Shown here: one piece after another, positions 51,311-62,177 of the stretch
How the letters are laid out: each line of letters starts with the position of its first letter
Numbering within the stretch: the first letter of the stretch is position 1
Source: Mesostigma viride
Taxonomy: Eukaryota; Streptophyta; Mesostigmatophyceae; Mesostigmatales; Mesostigmataceae
Assembly: GCA_009746045.1 (NCBI GenBank)
Contig: RPFO01000175.1
Location: 6,051,666-6,115,665 of the forward strand
Length of the DNA stretch: 64,000 bases
Direction of reading: 5' to 3'
Program-made: the position numbers and the translations under genes
The notes under the pieces: model-generated
Told to the model about the DNA's origin: nothing
What the model saw: only the letters and a program-made list of their open reading frames with translations
Databases searched by the model: none

Positions 51311-52800
51311 GCACACCATCACCGTGTTCCTTCATTCATGAATTGTCTTTTGCCAATGCACCATTATAGATATTACAGATAGATCTTGTTCTTCGGGACT
51401 TCTGTAGTAGTTGTTAATTATTGTTAACAGCATGCATGACTGCGTCGCGTGGCATTAATGGAAACGTTTGACCCCTATGCACAACGAGAGGGAAGGAGGG
51501 CGCCCTAGCTTCTCTCACTGCCTGAAGCAGGCAGGCCACAGAGGACTCAAGTAAGTTACAAGTAGTTGCGTGTCATGCGGATAGGCAAGCCGGCACAGAT
51601 TAATCTGCATCTTACATAATATATAGTGATGATAGATGGCAGGTGGTAATGAATAATTACATCTCTGCAGTCGCATGTCTATTAATTGCTGAGCTTCGCT
51701 CATTTTATATATGACGCGTGGACGGGCTCAAAGGGGACCGACCTGCCGTAGGTAGCGTAAGACTAGCGCTTGTCACGAGGGTACTGCACTGGCCGGCCCT
51801 TTTTGTGCCGAGGCTGAGTGCGGTTCCGGAGTGCAGGCCCAGGTAGCTTCTAACGTACATCACTAGACCTTGTTACCTGCGCCAGCCGCCAGGCGTGGCG
51901 CAACTGTGATGGGCAGTCAGTACACCTTGTACCTGCGCCAGCCGGCAGGCCTGCGTGGCGCAATGTGAATGATAGTCAGTACTTAGAGTGGTGTAGGGGA
52001 CGTAGGGAGGCCTCTTTTCAGCACACGGGGGCGGCAGTACAGCCGTGGCAGCGTGCAGGAGGGGGGCCATGGCCGGAAAGAAACTCGGCACCAAGGTTGG
52101 CGACAACCTTGGTGGCCAGGAAGGAGGTGTGGGGGCAACACCTTGTGTTCGAGTATGCTGGGCCCCCAGCATGGTGCTACAATAACCAACTTGATAATGA
52201 TGTGCACTGAGTTTGAAGGTGTGGTATAGGCTGTCCGTATAAAGCACACAAAAAATGTAAAACAAATGTTTCTCTTGGTGGGAAGGAACTCCAATGGACC
52301 AAAAACAAGAAATGTATTTAATTAATTAATTAATAATTACATCGCTGCCTCACGTGAGCATAAGTCCTGAGGGAGGAAGGGAGATCCATATGGGGGTGGA
52401 AGGAAGCTAGCGACCCGTGGGTGTCAGGCTATCTTATACCACGAGTAGCGGGGTTGCGGGCACCACGGCCCAAACCATGCTATGTTTACCATGGGGACTG
52501 GTTGTCTCCTTGATGTTTACCATGGTGGGTCGTGCATGGTGGGACGGCGGCTCCACAGCCTGGGGGAGGGCAGCTTCATGCCACTGCACTTTGTGGGTCA
52601 TCATCTGCGGCTAAATGACAGACATGCAAGCCCGGAGGCATGTGGTATGAGCCTGTGCTTCCTAGGAAAGGCCAAGCCTATCACGGAAGGTCCAGCGGCC
52701 GGGGCGACCTTGCCGCGGGCGCGGCCACCCGGGGGTGGCTGCCATGTAAGGTGCAGCACGCCCGGGCTGTGCCGGCTAGGTGCCAGCCAGTCCATCAGGC
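51311..52800. other. Intergenic region after the giant gene
   Basis: The 3' UTR and poly(A) site of the giant gene should lie in the first few hundred bases; I cannot place the signal. A ~57-bp imperfect direct duplication containing cctgcgccagccgncagg is at about 51870-51983, and an ATTA-type repeat is at 52317-52336. I see no supported gene. Confidence 0.5.
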
Positions 52801-52812
52801 GTATCTAGCTAG

Positions 52813-53190
52813 CTAATCTGTGCGGCCTAGGCGCCAGCAACGAAGGGGGTGAGAAAGATAAGGTAAATCAGCGTACAAATCCTCATCACTAATGTGCCGA
52901 CTATATGGAATATCCAGCGCCCTACTACGCAGCATCAAGTTGGTGACAGCGGCGCCGTCGAGCCGAGCCTCCATCTCCTGCGACAGCATCCACGCCTCCC
53001 CGCCGTATGCATTGAGGACCGTCAGAATGACAACCTTGAACAGATAGGCCATGCTTGACAATCCTGGGCAGGGCGGGGGTTCTCCAACATGCAGGGGTGG
53101 CCGGTTCATGCTCGTGAATTTGCCCCCACGCCATGCCGATCCGGGTCTTATGTCGTCCTCGCTGTCGGGGAGCCAGCTGCCTAGCAATTC
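52813..53190 (-). pseudogene. Non-LTR reverse transcriptase C-terminal relic
   Basis: The minus strand reads GSWLPDSEDDIR, GKFTSMN, LFKVVILTVLNAYGGEAWML and ALDIPYSRHISDEDLY. The pattern of Lys, then VLxxYGxExW, then LRxxLxIxxxxHIxxEDL is the thumb region and downstream part of LINE-type RTs, after the catalytic YADD. No catalytic core is present in the ~125 codons. It is a 3' relic, probably of the family that supplies the ORF1 copies in this window. Confidence 0.65.
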
Positions 53191-53730
53191 AAAATGGCCG
53201 GTGGAAAGGGTACTGTACTGCAGTATCGTCTAACCGTTAATTGGAGTTGGGGGCAGGGGTCTGCCATACCGCGACTGCCAGGGCCACGGTCTTCGGGCTA
53301 ATTTCTAACGCAACCGCGCGCTCGGGTCAGACTCCAGGGACAGACAGCCTAGCCAGAGCTGGCCGGGCAGAAGCAGGTGGCTCGATGAGGTAATGTACGT
53401 TGTCGGCATAGATGAGGTCCGCTATGTCAAATTCTGCATATTGGTGGCATTCCCGGCGCCATGATCTGATCATTGGCAATCACCGTGCACTGCTAACACA
53501 CGGTACACATCAATCCGAAAAGCCATTTTTGTCCCCTGAAAATTATCAGGAGATAGAATAATGGTCAGTTTGGCCTCAAATTTGGCACCAAGGTGCCTAA
53601 TCAGATATCTTATGATGCCATGTGGTAAAAAAAAAAAATTAGGACTTGGCAGCATGGTAACATGGTGACATTTGCTAGCATAAAATACCGTATTTTCAGC
53701 ACTTTCTTGCATGTATGCATTTATAATGGC

Positions 53731-54213
53731 ATCAAATGAACTCAGTTGGGCCTGGAACTTTGCACATGCTCTAAACACATCACATTCAGCATGCCTACAA
53801 AGTTTCAGGCTGGTTGGATGACAAAATGGTGACAGATGCTAGCATAAATACCCCCAAAATGCAGTTTTTCATGGTTTTCCAAGGTTTTCATGACACATAT
53901 GCATATATATAATAACATCAAATGAACTCAGTTGGGCCTGGAACTTTGCACATGTTCTTAAAAAATTCCATGCAGCATGCCCACAAAGTTTCAGGCTGGT
54001 TGGATGACAAAATGGTGACAGATGCTAGCATAAATACCCCCAAAATGCAGTTTTTCATGGTTTTCCAAGGTTTTCATGACACATATGCATATATAATAAC
54101 ATCAAATGAACTCAGTTGGGCCTGGAACTTTGCACATGTTCTTAAAAAATTCCATGCAGCATGCCCACAAAGTTTCAGGCTGGTTGGATGACAAAATGGT
54201 GACAGATGCCAGC
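53731..54213 (+). repeat. ~185-bp tandem monomers, 2.6 copies
   Basis: The start atcaaatgaactcag recurs at 53731, 53917 and 54101, giving units of 186 and 184 bp. The third copy breaks off near 54213, where the ORF1 coding segment begins. A more diverged copy seems to precede the array at about 53540-53730. A further related scrap, with aaatgcagttttct and aagggtttcat, lies at about 55320-55370. Confidence 0.9.
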
Positions 54214-54770
54214 AACCATAGCACAGAATGCGGCAGGATGCTGGTGACCTCCCGGCCGCTCTCCTACGCGGACCTGCTGCGGACAGCGACCGCCTCCACC
54301 ACCGACGCCATCACCACGAAGCTCCAGGAGCTGGAGGACCACCGCAAGGCCCAGCAACGGGAGGTCACCGACCGCGCTCGCTGCGAGTGCCGAGTGGTGC
54401 TACGTGGCTTCCCCCAGAAGCCAGGTGAGACGTCAACCTCTCTTGCTGACGAGCTCAAGAACCAGCTTCTTACCCTCATGGGCCTGGTAGGTGAGGTAGA
54501 ACTGCGTGGGTGCCCCCGCCTTCCCCACTCACGGGACAAGGCGGCTCCCCCACCAGTCCTGCTCACCTTCCCCTCCCCTGAGGATAAGCAGCGGTTCCTC
54601 TCTCGACGCAAGAGGTTGCACGACCTCACCTGGACGCTGGATGACGACCTGACCCCCGCTCAGCAACAGCAGCGACGCGACCTGTGCCGGAATACCTCCG
54701 CCATAAGCAGGACCCCCAGAAGCCCAAGGTGTACTGGCGGGGCGGGGACCTGATGCATGATCAACCACAA
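54214..54770 (+). pseudogene. Non-LTR ORF1-type coding segment, copy C
   Basis: This is the best-preserved ORF1 copy. It holds MLVTSRPLSYADLL, a helical segment (TKLQELEDHRKAQQREVTDR), an RRM-like core (CRVVLRGFPQKPGE, then PPPVLLTFPSPEDKQRFLSR), and LTWTLDDDLTPAQQQQRRDL. The open frame begins inside the last ~185-bp monomer and ends by frameshift near 54690, after which YWRGGD-like sequence appears in another frame. The architecture (short coiled coil, RRM-like domain, basic C-terminal domain) matches L1-type ORF1 proteins. The usual LPYxG/K-type end is degraded. Confidence 0.65.
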
Positions 54771-55500
54771 GATGTGGACGCCCCCAGCGGGCTAGAATAG
54801 CAATAGCCCTAGCTTGTAACCATTGGAGTCACTGCCGCTAAGGCAGCCATGCCTAGAATTTTTGCCTAGCTGGGCCAACATACCTAGTCACGTGCCGCCA
54901 ACGCACGGTACACAACCAGCCATAGCCTTAGCCTAGTCCTAGTACAGCCATGCTACGCCCTGGCTATGTTCAGATTACTTGCCCAGTGGGATTGGGGCGC
55001 CTAATTCACAGGTGGGTAAGCAATACTTGCGTGTGAGCAATACGTGACGCTATACTTGTTATGCCACGCTTACATGGGTCTTATTGCACCCACAAACTTT
55101 TGCCGGATCGTTAGCCTGTCCTTAGCTAGCGCGCTCGAATGCAGCTGTTGCATGCCTTTGGCATGAAGGAGACTGGGGATCTCTGCCCTTTCTCCTGTTG
55201 TAGTGCACACACAGGGATTACAATTACCACTTCGGTGCTCCGTGACTCCCCAACGGGAGCACGTGTTTAATTATTTTTTATTTTATATATATTATATATT
55301 AAATTTCAAAAAAAAGCACAGAAAATGCAGTTTTCTATTTTTTCCCCAAGGGTTTCATCACATATATGTGCACGGCAACCATTCCACTTTGGTGTATAAG
55401 GTTCCAAACAACATGTCATAAGATTATGAATTATATTAACAATGCATGAAGGCATACTTGGGGGAACACGCCCATAATACAATGCACTAATAACACAGCT
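54771..55500. other. Non-coding, repeat-derived sequence after ORF1 copy C
   Basis: I see no coding signal. It is probably 3' sequence of the LINE-type element followed by AT-rich DNA (55265-55310 is almost pure A/T). Confidence 0.45.
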
Positions 55501-55506
55501 AGCCAT

Positions 55507-56870
55507 CTAGCTAATGGCCAATGCCACACCCGGAGGCACATTCTCGCGGGCCTGCTGCATCCTTTTCCTTTTATTCTTCTCTGCCTGTGACATGGGCCTG
55601 GGCCCCACCTTCTCATCCACCAGCTTGTTGAGCACCCTGACGTTGGTGACCCGCTGCAGCACCCCTACCCCCATCCGGCACGCTTGGCTTGGCCCTTGGG
55701 GCAGGTGGAGGGGTGGGTGCGACGGTTGGTCTGGGTTCTCATCACCCCCTTCTTCAGTGCATGCGTGTGCTCTATCGCCTGGCCAGTCTGAGAAGAACTG
55801 CAGGTTACCCCACTTGAGAATGGCGGCTGGCAGGTGGTCTACCGCTATGTGGTAGTAGAGGGTGAGGTTCTCGGCTGCCGTGCATGGCTTTGACTAGGGC
55901 ATCTGCCGCCTTGATGGCAGCTAGCTGCAGTTGACCGGCCTGTTGACCATGTCTGCCACTGGCCCGGCCCCTGCCTGACTGGGCAGCCTGCCCTCTACCC
56001 CATCATCCTCAAATGGCCTTGCTACCACCTCCCAGAACCCTCTGAGGGCGTCTAGGGGAGCCCTGCATGACAGGGCGCGTGTTGTGTCCTGGTGGGAATT
56101 AACACGATGTCCAGCAGCAGGTCACCACTGTTGATCGAGCACGCTGTGGGCTTCCCTGCCGATGATCGACACCCTCTCACTCAAGTCACCCTTCCCCTGC
56201 GTCTTCTTGCGTGCCTTCACCTGCTCCTTCTTGACTGCGCATTGCACCTTATCCTTCATCAACACGTGCAGGAGAGTGTCCTCATCCTTGGTCAGCAGGT
56301 GGTCTAGCACTACCGGCCCTCAGCAGCCATGTTGTCACCATGTTGAGCTCCCGATGTGCAGCATGCAGAGGGTGACGTGGGTGAGGGGGATGTTGAAGAT
56401 GGGTGGCCGGCTGCCAAAAAACTGCCCATAGTGGGCTCGAGCCGAAGGCTGCACTCTGTGTGCATGGGGTTCCTGGGCTCACTCGATCTTATCCTTGTCA
56501 TCCTCATCATGGAAGTGAAGACCACACGCAGGGCAGTCGTACGGGGTACTCACCATACGTGTGTGCCATCTTCTGCATGCCCTCCAGCGTCCGCAGCTTG
56601 TGCACCACGCGTCCCAGCCTGCCCTGAGTCGTGGAGCTGATCCTTGCTCATGTGGCACCAGGGGCGGGGGTAGGTACCTGAGCACCCCACCAACCCGGCC
56701 CAGCACGGCGTGCAGCCACGCCAGGTCCCCCCCTAGTAACAACTCCAGCTCACGCCTCAGGCTAGCTGCCCTCGACCACTGACCCCCCCTGCCTGCCTGA
56801 TTTCCTCCAGCTCCCTCACCAAACGTGCCCTGACGTCTTCCAATATCTTGTAGTCATCATAGTTAGCATA
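55507..56870 (-). pseudogene. Transposase-like relic, unassigned family
   Basis: On the minus strand the last ~120 codons are open to a TAG at 55509-55507. They include ENLTLYYHIAVDHLPAAILK, WGNLQFFSDWPGD and LNKLVDEKVGPRPMSQAEKN. Further upstream are HVLMKDKVQCAVKKEQVKA, FFGSRPPIFNIPLTHVTLCM and CPACGLHFHDEDDKD, separated by frame changes and stops. The segment with YYHxxxDHLPxxIxxWGxLxxF resembles the His-rich C-terminal motif of large protist and fungal transposases such as the Kyakuja-Dileera-Zisupton group. That match is by memory of the pattern and is tentative. The gene is clearly broken. Confidence 0.45.
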
Positions 56871-57304
56871 TTGGGGCACCAATGTGCTAGATGGATGCAG
56901 GTTGAGGAGACCTTTCCAACGCCGTGTTAACCGCCTAGAACAGACAAGGGACTAGAAAGATATCAGGTCCCGAAGTACTGCCGACCGGTGGGCGAGGGCG
57001 GTGCACTCTCAGGGCTGCCATAGTGGACAGGACACGTGGCAGGCCGTGCCTGCACAGGCTTAGCCTGAACTCTCACGTGACTGGAACACAGTGTACTGAG
57101 GGCTCAACGGTCCTGTGGCTAGTAGAAGCCAGTAGCCAGCCAGCAGGTCTGCAAGGATGTAAGTCCATGCAGGACTGTGGCAGGTCCTGTGCTGTCCTAG
57201 ACACAGGATAGCCAGAGATTCCTGTATGCTGCCTGCAACTAGGATGCAGGGCAGCGATACGAGGCTCTGCATGGCAATGTAGCGTTGCCCGGCGTTGCTC
57301 GATT

Positions 57305-57950
57305 CCATGTACATACACGGGCCATGATGACACCATGGGAGCCTGAATCCTCATCATTAATTACATAAATGCCGTTCATGTACGTACACGGGCCATGATG
57401 ACCCCAATGGAGCCTGAATCCTCATCATTTTTTTTCTTTGCCATCCATGTACGTAGACGGGCCATGATGACACTATGGGAGCCTGAGTTCTCATCATTAA
57501 TTACATACATGCCAACAACACGTAGACGGGCCATAATGACACCATGGGAGCCTGAATCCTCATCATTTTTTTTCTTTGACATCCATGTACGTAGACGGGC
57601 CATGATGACACCATGGGAGCCTGAATCCTCATCATTAATTACATAAATGCCATCCATGTACGTATGTAGACGGGCCATGATGACACCATGGGAGCCTGAA
57701 TCCTCATCATTAATTACATAAATGCCATCAATGTACGTAGACGGGCCATGATGACACCATGGGAGCCTGAGTTCTCATCATTAATTACATAAATGCCATC
57801 CATGTACGTAGACGGGCAATGATGACACCATGGGAGCCTGAATCCTCATCATTAATTACATAAATGCCATCCATGTACGTAGACGGGCCATGATCACACC
57901 ATGGAAGCCTGAATGCTCATCATTAATTACATAATTAATTAATTAATTAT
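57305..57950 (+). repeat. ~70-bp satellite, forward block 1
   Basis: About nine copies of a 67-79-bp unit are present, containing gggccatgatgacaccatgg, gagcctgaatcctcatcatt and taattacataaatgccatcc. Some copies replace the taattacataaat part with tttttttctttg. The minus strand stays open over several units (GSHGVIMARLRTWM), but unit lengths vary in non-multiples of three, so I treat this as non-coding. Confidence 0.92.
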
Positions 57951-58359
57951 CAACATCACTCCGTTGGGAGTAGATGTAGCACATAGCCCTGAGAAGGGGC
58001 ATATGGCTTTTAATACATTCTAGGCTACTTCATGCAAGGGTGGGAATGTAAGCTACCCCTGCTCTAGGTGCACCAGGGCACCCGCACCCTCATGGTCTAT
58101 CACGCTATGCCCGGGTAAGGGGGGAGCATGCCTGTGAGGGGGAAGATCATCATGGCTATACAAAAACTAGAGCGTGGCATCTCAGCAGAGAGCAGCTCTC
58201 TGCATGGGCACAGCATTACTAAATAAAACTAGGCATCGTCTGGAGTGTGGCTCATCATAGGCACACATGTACATGATTACATAAAGCGCGTGGCTTAGCT
58301 GGAATAGGGCCTCTAGGAGGCGTACATGTACATGGCCACGGTCTATCTATTCTACACTA

Positions 58360-58650
58360 CTACTGCTGTATTCCCCTAAGCTGGGGCGTCTGGAGTCGCT
58401 GGGGCCGCGGGGGTCGCCTGCCAGGGCTTGTGGCCGACGTATAGATGGCCGCCCCCTTCCAGTACACCGGCTGCCCCGCCTTGGTCTGCCGGAGCTGGAG
58501 GTAGGTCGGCCATAGCTCCCGTCGCCGTTGTTGCTGCGCCAGGGTCAAGTCGTCATCAAGGGTGAAGAGAGTCTTCTCGAGCCGCTTGCGGCGTCTGAGA
58601 AAAGAAATCTTGTCCGCCGGGGTCTTAAAGGTGAGAAGGAGCGGGGGTTT
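58360..58650 (-). pseudogene. Non-LTR ORF1 relic, copy D, embedded in the satellite
   Basis: The minus strand reads PLLLTFKTPADKISFLRRRK, TLFTLDDDLTLAQQQRRREL and WPTYLQLRQTKAGQPVYWKG without frame change, ending after RGIQQ. It is the cleanest C-terminal half of the family. It gives the uninterrupted version of the site occupied by the hAT-type element at 11807. The upstream half is replaced by satellite sequence. Confidence 0.7.
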
Positions 58651-59025
58651 AATTACATAAATGCCATCCATATGTACGTACACGGGCCATGATGACACCA
58701 TGGGAGCCTGAATCCTCATCATTAATTACATAAATGCCATCCATGTACGTAGGCCAGCCATGATGACACTATGGGAGCCTGAATCCTCATCATTAATTAC
58801 GTACATGCCAACAACACGTAGACGGGCCATAATGACACCATGGGAGCCTGAATCCTCATCATTAATTACATAAATGCCATCCATGTACGTAGACGGGCCA
58901 TGATGACACCATGGGAGCCTGAATCCTCATCATTAATTACATAAATGCCATCCATGTACGTAGACGGGCCATGATCACACCATGGGAGCCTGAATCCTCA
59001 TCATTTTTTTTCTTTGACATCCATG
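58651..59025 (+). repeat. ~70-bp satellite, forward block 2
   Basis: Five more forward copies of the same unit resume immediately after ORF1 copy D. This indicates that the LINE fragment and adjoining sequence (57950-58650) interrupted the satellite. Confidence 0.9.
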
Positions 59026-59400
59026 TACGATGAGGATTCAGGCTCCCATGGTGTGATCATGGCCCGTCTACGTACATGGATGGCATTTATGTATATAATG
59101 ATGAGGATTCAGGCTCCCATGGTGTCATCATTGCCCGTCTACGTACATGGATGGCATGTATGGGATTAATGATGAGGATTCAGGCTCCCATAGTGTCATC
59201 ATTGCCCGTGTACATACATGGTTGGCATTTATGTAATTAATGATGAGGATTCAGGCTCCATTGGTGTCATCATGGCCCGTCTACGTACATGAATGGCATT
59301 TATGTACAGTAATTAATGATGAGGATTCAGGCTCCCATGGTGTCATCATGGCCCGTGTACGTACATGGATGGCATGTATGTATTAAATGATGAGCATTCA
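59026..59400 (-). repeat. ~70-bp satellite, inverted block
   Basis: About five copies run in the opposite orientation (gatgaggattcaggctccca, then gtgtcatcatggcccgtcta), starting directly at the end of a forward copy near 59026. The two blocks could form a long cruciform or hairpin. Confidence 0.9.
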
Positions 59401-59479
59401 GGCTGATCATGACCGAGGAACAAGGATGGAACGAGGTTGCATATAGCTCGAGGCTCAACGAGGCAACGAGCGTCTTCAC

Positions 59480-60790
59480 ACACGAACCTTGGTCGTCACG
59501 ACGAGTGGCGAGCCTATCGAGGGTCGTAGGCCTGGTGTGAGGATAAAGGTTGCTAGCCAGCAGCCTAGGGTCATTCCAGCCGGCAAGGACCAGGAGCTCA
59601 CAAGCTCTGCTGACGAGTTGCTGCGCAAATCGTACTATTGCTTCCAAGCGCTTTCATGTCTGGTTCATCGTCAAGCAGCCACGGTGCTGGTGAGGCGAAC
59701 GAGCAGAGAGACGCGCAAGCGTTTTTCCCCTACCGTAACCAAACAAACGCTCTGTAACATTCGTGCAAGCGGCCTACGTAGTGAGGCACTTGGCAGAAGA
59801 GGGGTGGGTGGCGGTGAGTGGGGGAGGCAGCAGGCCAGCGGCGGCGGACCCGATTATACAGCGGGCTCGCGTCGTGATTTCTCCGGGTGAGACGGGGCGA
59901 GTGGCGGTGGAAGAGTTGGTGCGCATTCGTGACGCGCTAGCTGAAACTGCTAATCGTGTGGAGGTCGCTTATCAGGGCGCCCATATCACGCTAGCCGGTC
60001 TCGACCTAGCCAGGGAGGCGCTTAGCCAGATCGTGGCAACAGCGCTCGGCAGCACCAGACTGTTCAACCACTGGGTGGCGACAGCAGTGCTAGGAGAGGG
60101 GGTACCAGACGCCGACATCATCCGGAACGCGCGTGCTCGGAGGCGGTGAATCCTTGGAGCACGGCGGAGGTATTTGCCCAAACCATTGAGAATCTTGTTG
60201 CTGTCCTTTTGCAAGAGTCGAGAGGGTACGCAGACAGGTTCTTTATTACCACGCAGCCTTTCGGAGTGTACTCCAGGCTTGATACACCGAGGCCGGAAAC
60301 CACCACTGCGTGGGGTCCGGAGGTGGAGATTGTCACGGGGTCGAGAAGACGCCTGAAGACGTCCATTTAGAGTGGACTGACAAGCCAGAGGGCTCCGTCA
60401 AGCGCTCAGCCCAGCAGATAAACGAGGGCGACGGCACTACCGAGACCTACGAGGAGAGGCAGAGAGCTGATCTGCATATCCCTCGTGAGGTGACTCACGA
60501 GTACGATCGTTACGGCCGAGGCGAGCAGAACGAGCTTGTCGGCGGCGGTAAGCGGTGGGTACGCGATCTTGCTTGGCATCGCAACCCAGGTGAGACACAA
60601 CATCCAGTCGAACGCAAGGCAGACGGGCGACCTGTGACCTGCGTGCTGGGAGAGTTTAACCCAGACCTCCAGATTGTCGCAGAGGCAGCAGCAGCCACAT
60701 CGGTTGCTGAGGGTGTTGAGCAGCGTCCAGACCGTGAGGAGGGGCAGGCGAGTGCAAGCCAGGAGGCGGCCTCGTCTGGAGTAAGTGCGT
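59480..60790 (+). pseudogene. Unrecognised coding block broken by frameshifts
   Basis: Four overlapping plus-strand frames follow one another without gaps. They include VIPAGKDQELTSSADELLRK, VRHLAEEGWVAVSGGG with VAVEELVRIRDALAETANRV, STAEVFAQTIENLVAVLLQE with YADRFFITTQPFGVY, and WTDKPEGSVKRSAQQINEGD with REVTHEYDRYGRGEQNELV. Each stretch has protein-like composition, and the hand-overs at about 59760, 60140 and 60340 look like single-base shifts. I recognise no family. Lying between the satellite and gag, it could be a structural or accessory ORF of the retroelement, or an unrelated relic. Confidence 0.4.
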
Positions 60791-60792
60791 GA

Positions 60793-61107
60793 GCCTGAGT
60801 GGGTTCCAGCAGCCATATCTGCGTGTGTTTCTGTGTATTTATAATGCTTCGTAACACGCGCGGGAGCGGCAGCGGGAGCGGGGGATGGCGGTGGTGAGGC
60901 AAGGGCAGACACAGGAGGCCCCGCCAACGTCGTGCCAGAGGGACAGGCAATCCCAACGGCAGAGGGCGTCAATGGCAGGAGGGCATCCAACCGGAAGAGG
61001 AAAGAGGTGGCACAAGGGGAGGAGCGTGCAGGGTGGCCAACCGACGGCGTGGTGCTGACGGGGGAGGGCCAGAATGATGCTGAACGTCAAGCACCTGGTA
61101 AGAGACC
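60793..61107. other. Spacer or gag leader before the retroelement
   Basis: A short frame (60932-61153) has basic composition (NGRRASNRKRKE) and ends before gag. I see no LTR boundary or primer-binding site that I can support. Confidence 0.4.
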
Positions 61108-62177
61108 ATGTGTGCCTGGTCTGGTGTTCCTGCAGCTAGTGTTCCTGCGCCATTAGCACCTGTAGGAGCTGCTGTCATTGGCAGTGACCCTCGTGCTTTG
61201 CCTGGGACTAGACCTCATATGAGTGCTGTGGCTGTGATGAATGGCCAGAAGCCTCTCAAGCCTCCTGTGGGACAGGAAGAGCTAGACAAGTGGTTGGAGG
61301 ATATGGAGCTAGTTTCATGCTCTGTAGATCCCACTGTCAACCTTGTGCAGGTATTCCACACATCCACGACTAATAGGGATTCAGTGAGCGTGAGGGACAA
61401 GGCTAGGCAAGCTGTCAAGGACAAGCTGACTTGGTCTCAGTTCCTAGAGGGCCTACGTCAGGAGTTTCTGATAAGGTACTCAACCTCACTAATCACTATA
61501 AGCTCAGCTATGATACCTTTGAGATCAAGGGCACAATAGCTGAGGAGCTGCAGCGGCTCACACGCATCAGGGAGAAGGGGGCCAAGCATGGCTTCAATCT
61601 GACTGACAGAGCAGTGGCAGATTACTTCCTGGATCGCATGGGGCTGAGTGTGGATGGGAGAAATGCAGCTAGGATGTTTGCTGATCAGACAGATGGGACG
61701 TGGCCAGCCTTGCAAAAGGTTATTTTCAATATCCGTCCATCTGACAATGCTGCTTGCAAGGCAATCCAGGTGACTGGTGCCCCTTCAGCCTCCGCTCATC
61801 AGGTCCATGGTGACGCCCCTGGGCAGGGTGCTCAGGGAGAAACCAGACCTAGTAGGCGTCAGAGGGCTAACAGGCGCAGGCAGAATGGTAACCAGGGTGG
61901 CAAGGGCCAGCAGCAGGGATCCAAAGGCAAGGGTCAGCAGCAGGCTGGTGGTCACCAGGGTGGTCAGCAGAACAAGGGTGGCCAAGGGCAAGGCAAGAGC
62001 CAGGGCCAGGGCACCCAGGCCAGTCAGAGCAGCCAGAACCAGGGTGGCCTGAAGAAGGCTGCTGCTGGGAAGGATGACAAATGCTTTGGATGTGGCAGGA
62101 CGGGTCATTGGCGACGTGACTGCCCAGACCAGGCCAAGTCTGCTGGAGCAGGCTCTGGCCAGGTGGGTAAGCCATGA
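61108..62177 (+). pseudogene. Retrotransposon Gag with CCHC zinc knuckle, one frameshift
   Basis: The first frame (61108 to about 61480) carries QEELDKWLEDMELVS and LTWSQFLEGLRQEFLIRY, a typical retrotransposon capsid segment. The frame then shifts, and KLSYDTFEIKGTIAEELQRL and a Gln/Gly-rich basic region continue to a zinc knuckle CFGCGRTGHWRRDC (CX2CX4HX4C) near 62085-62126. The frame ends at TGA 62175-62177. The change of frame near 61480 lies in the middle of the capsid region, so it is probably a mutation, not programmed. Confidence 0.85.

Noticed and set aside
57305..59400. CRISPR-like array
   Set aside because: The ~70-bp units are repeats throughout with no unique spacers, orientation flips, and the DNA is eukaryotic.
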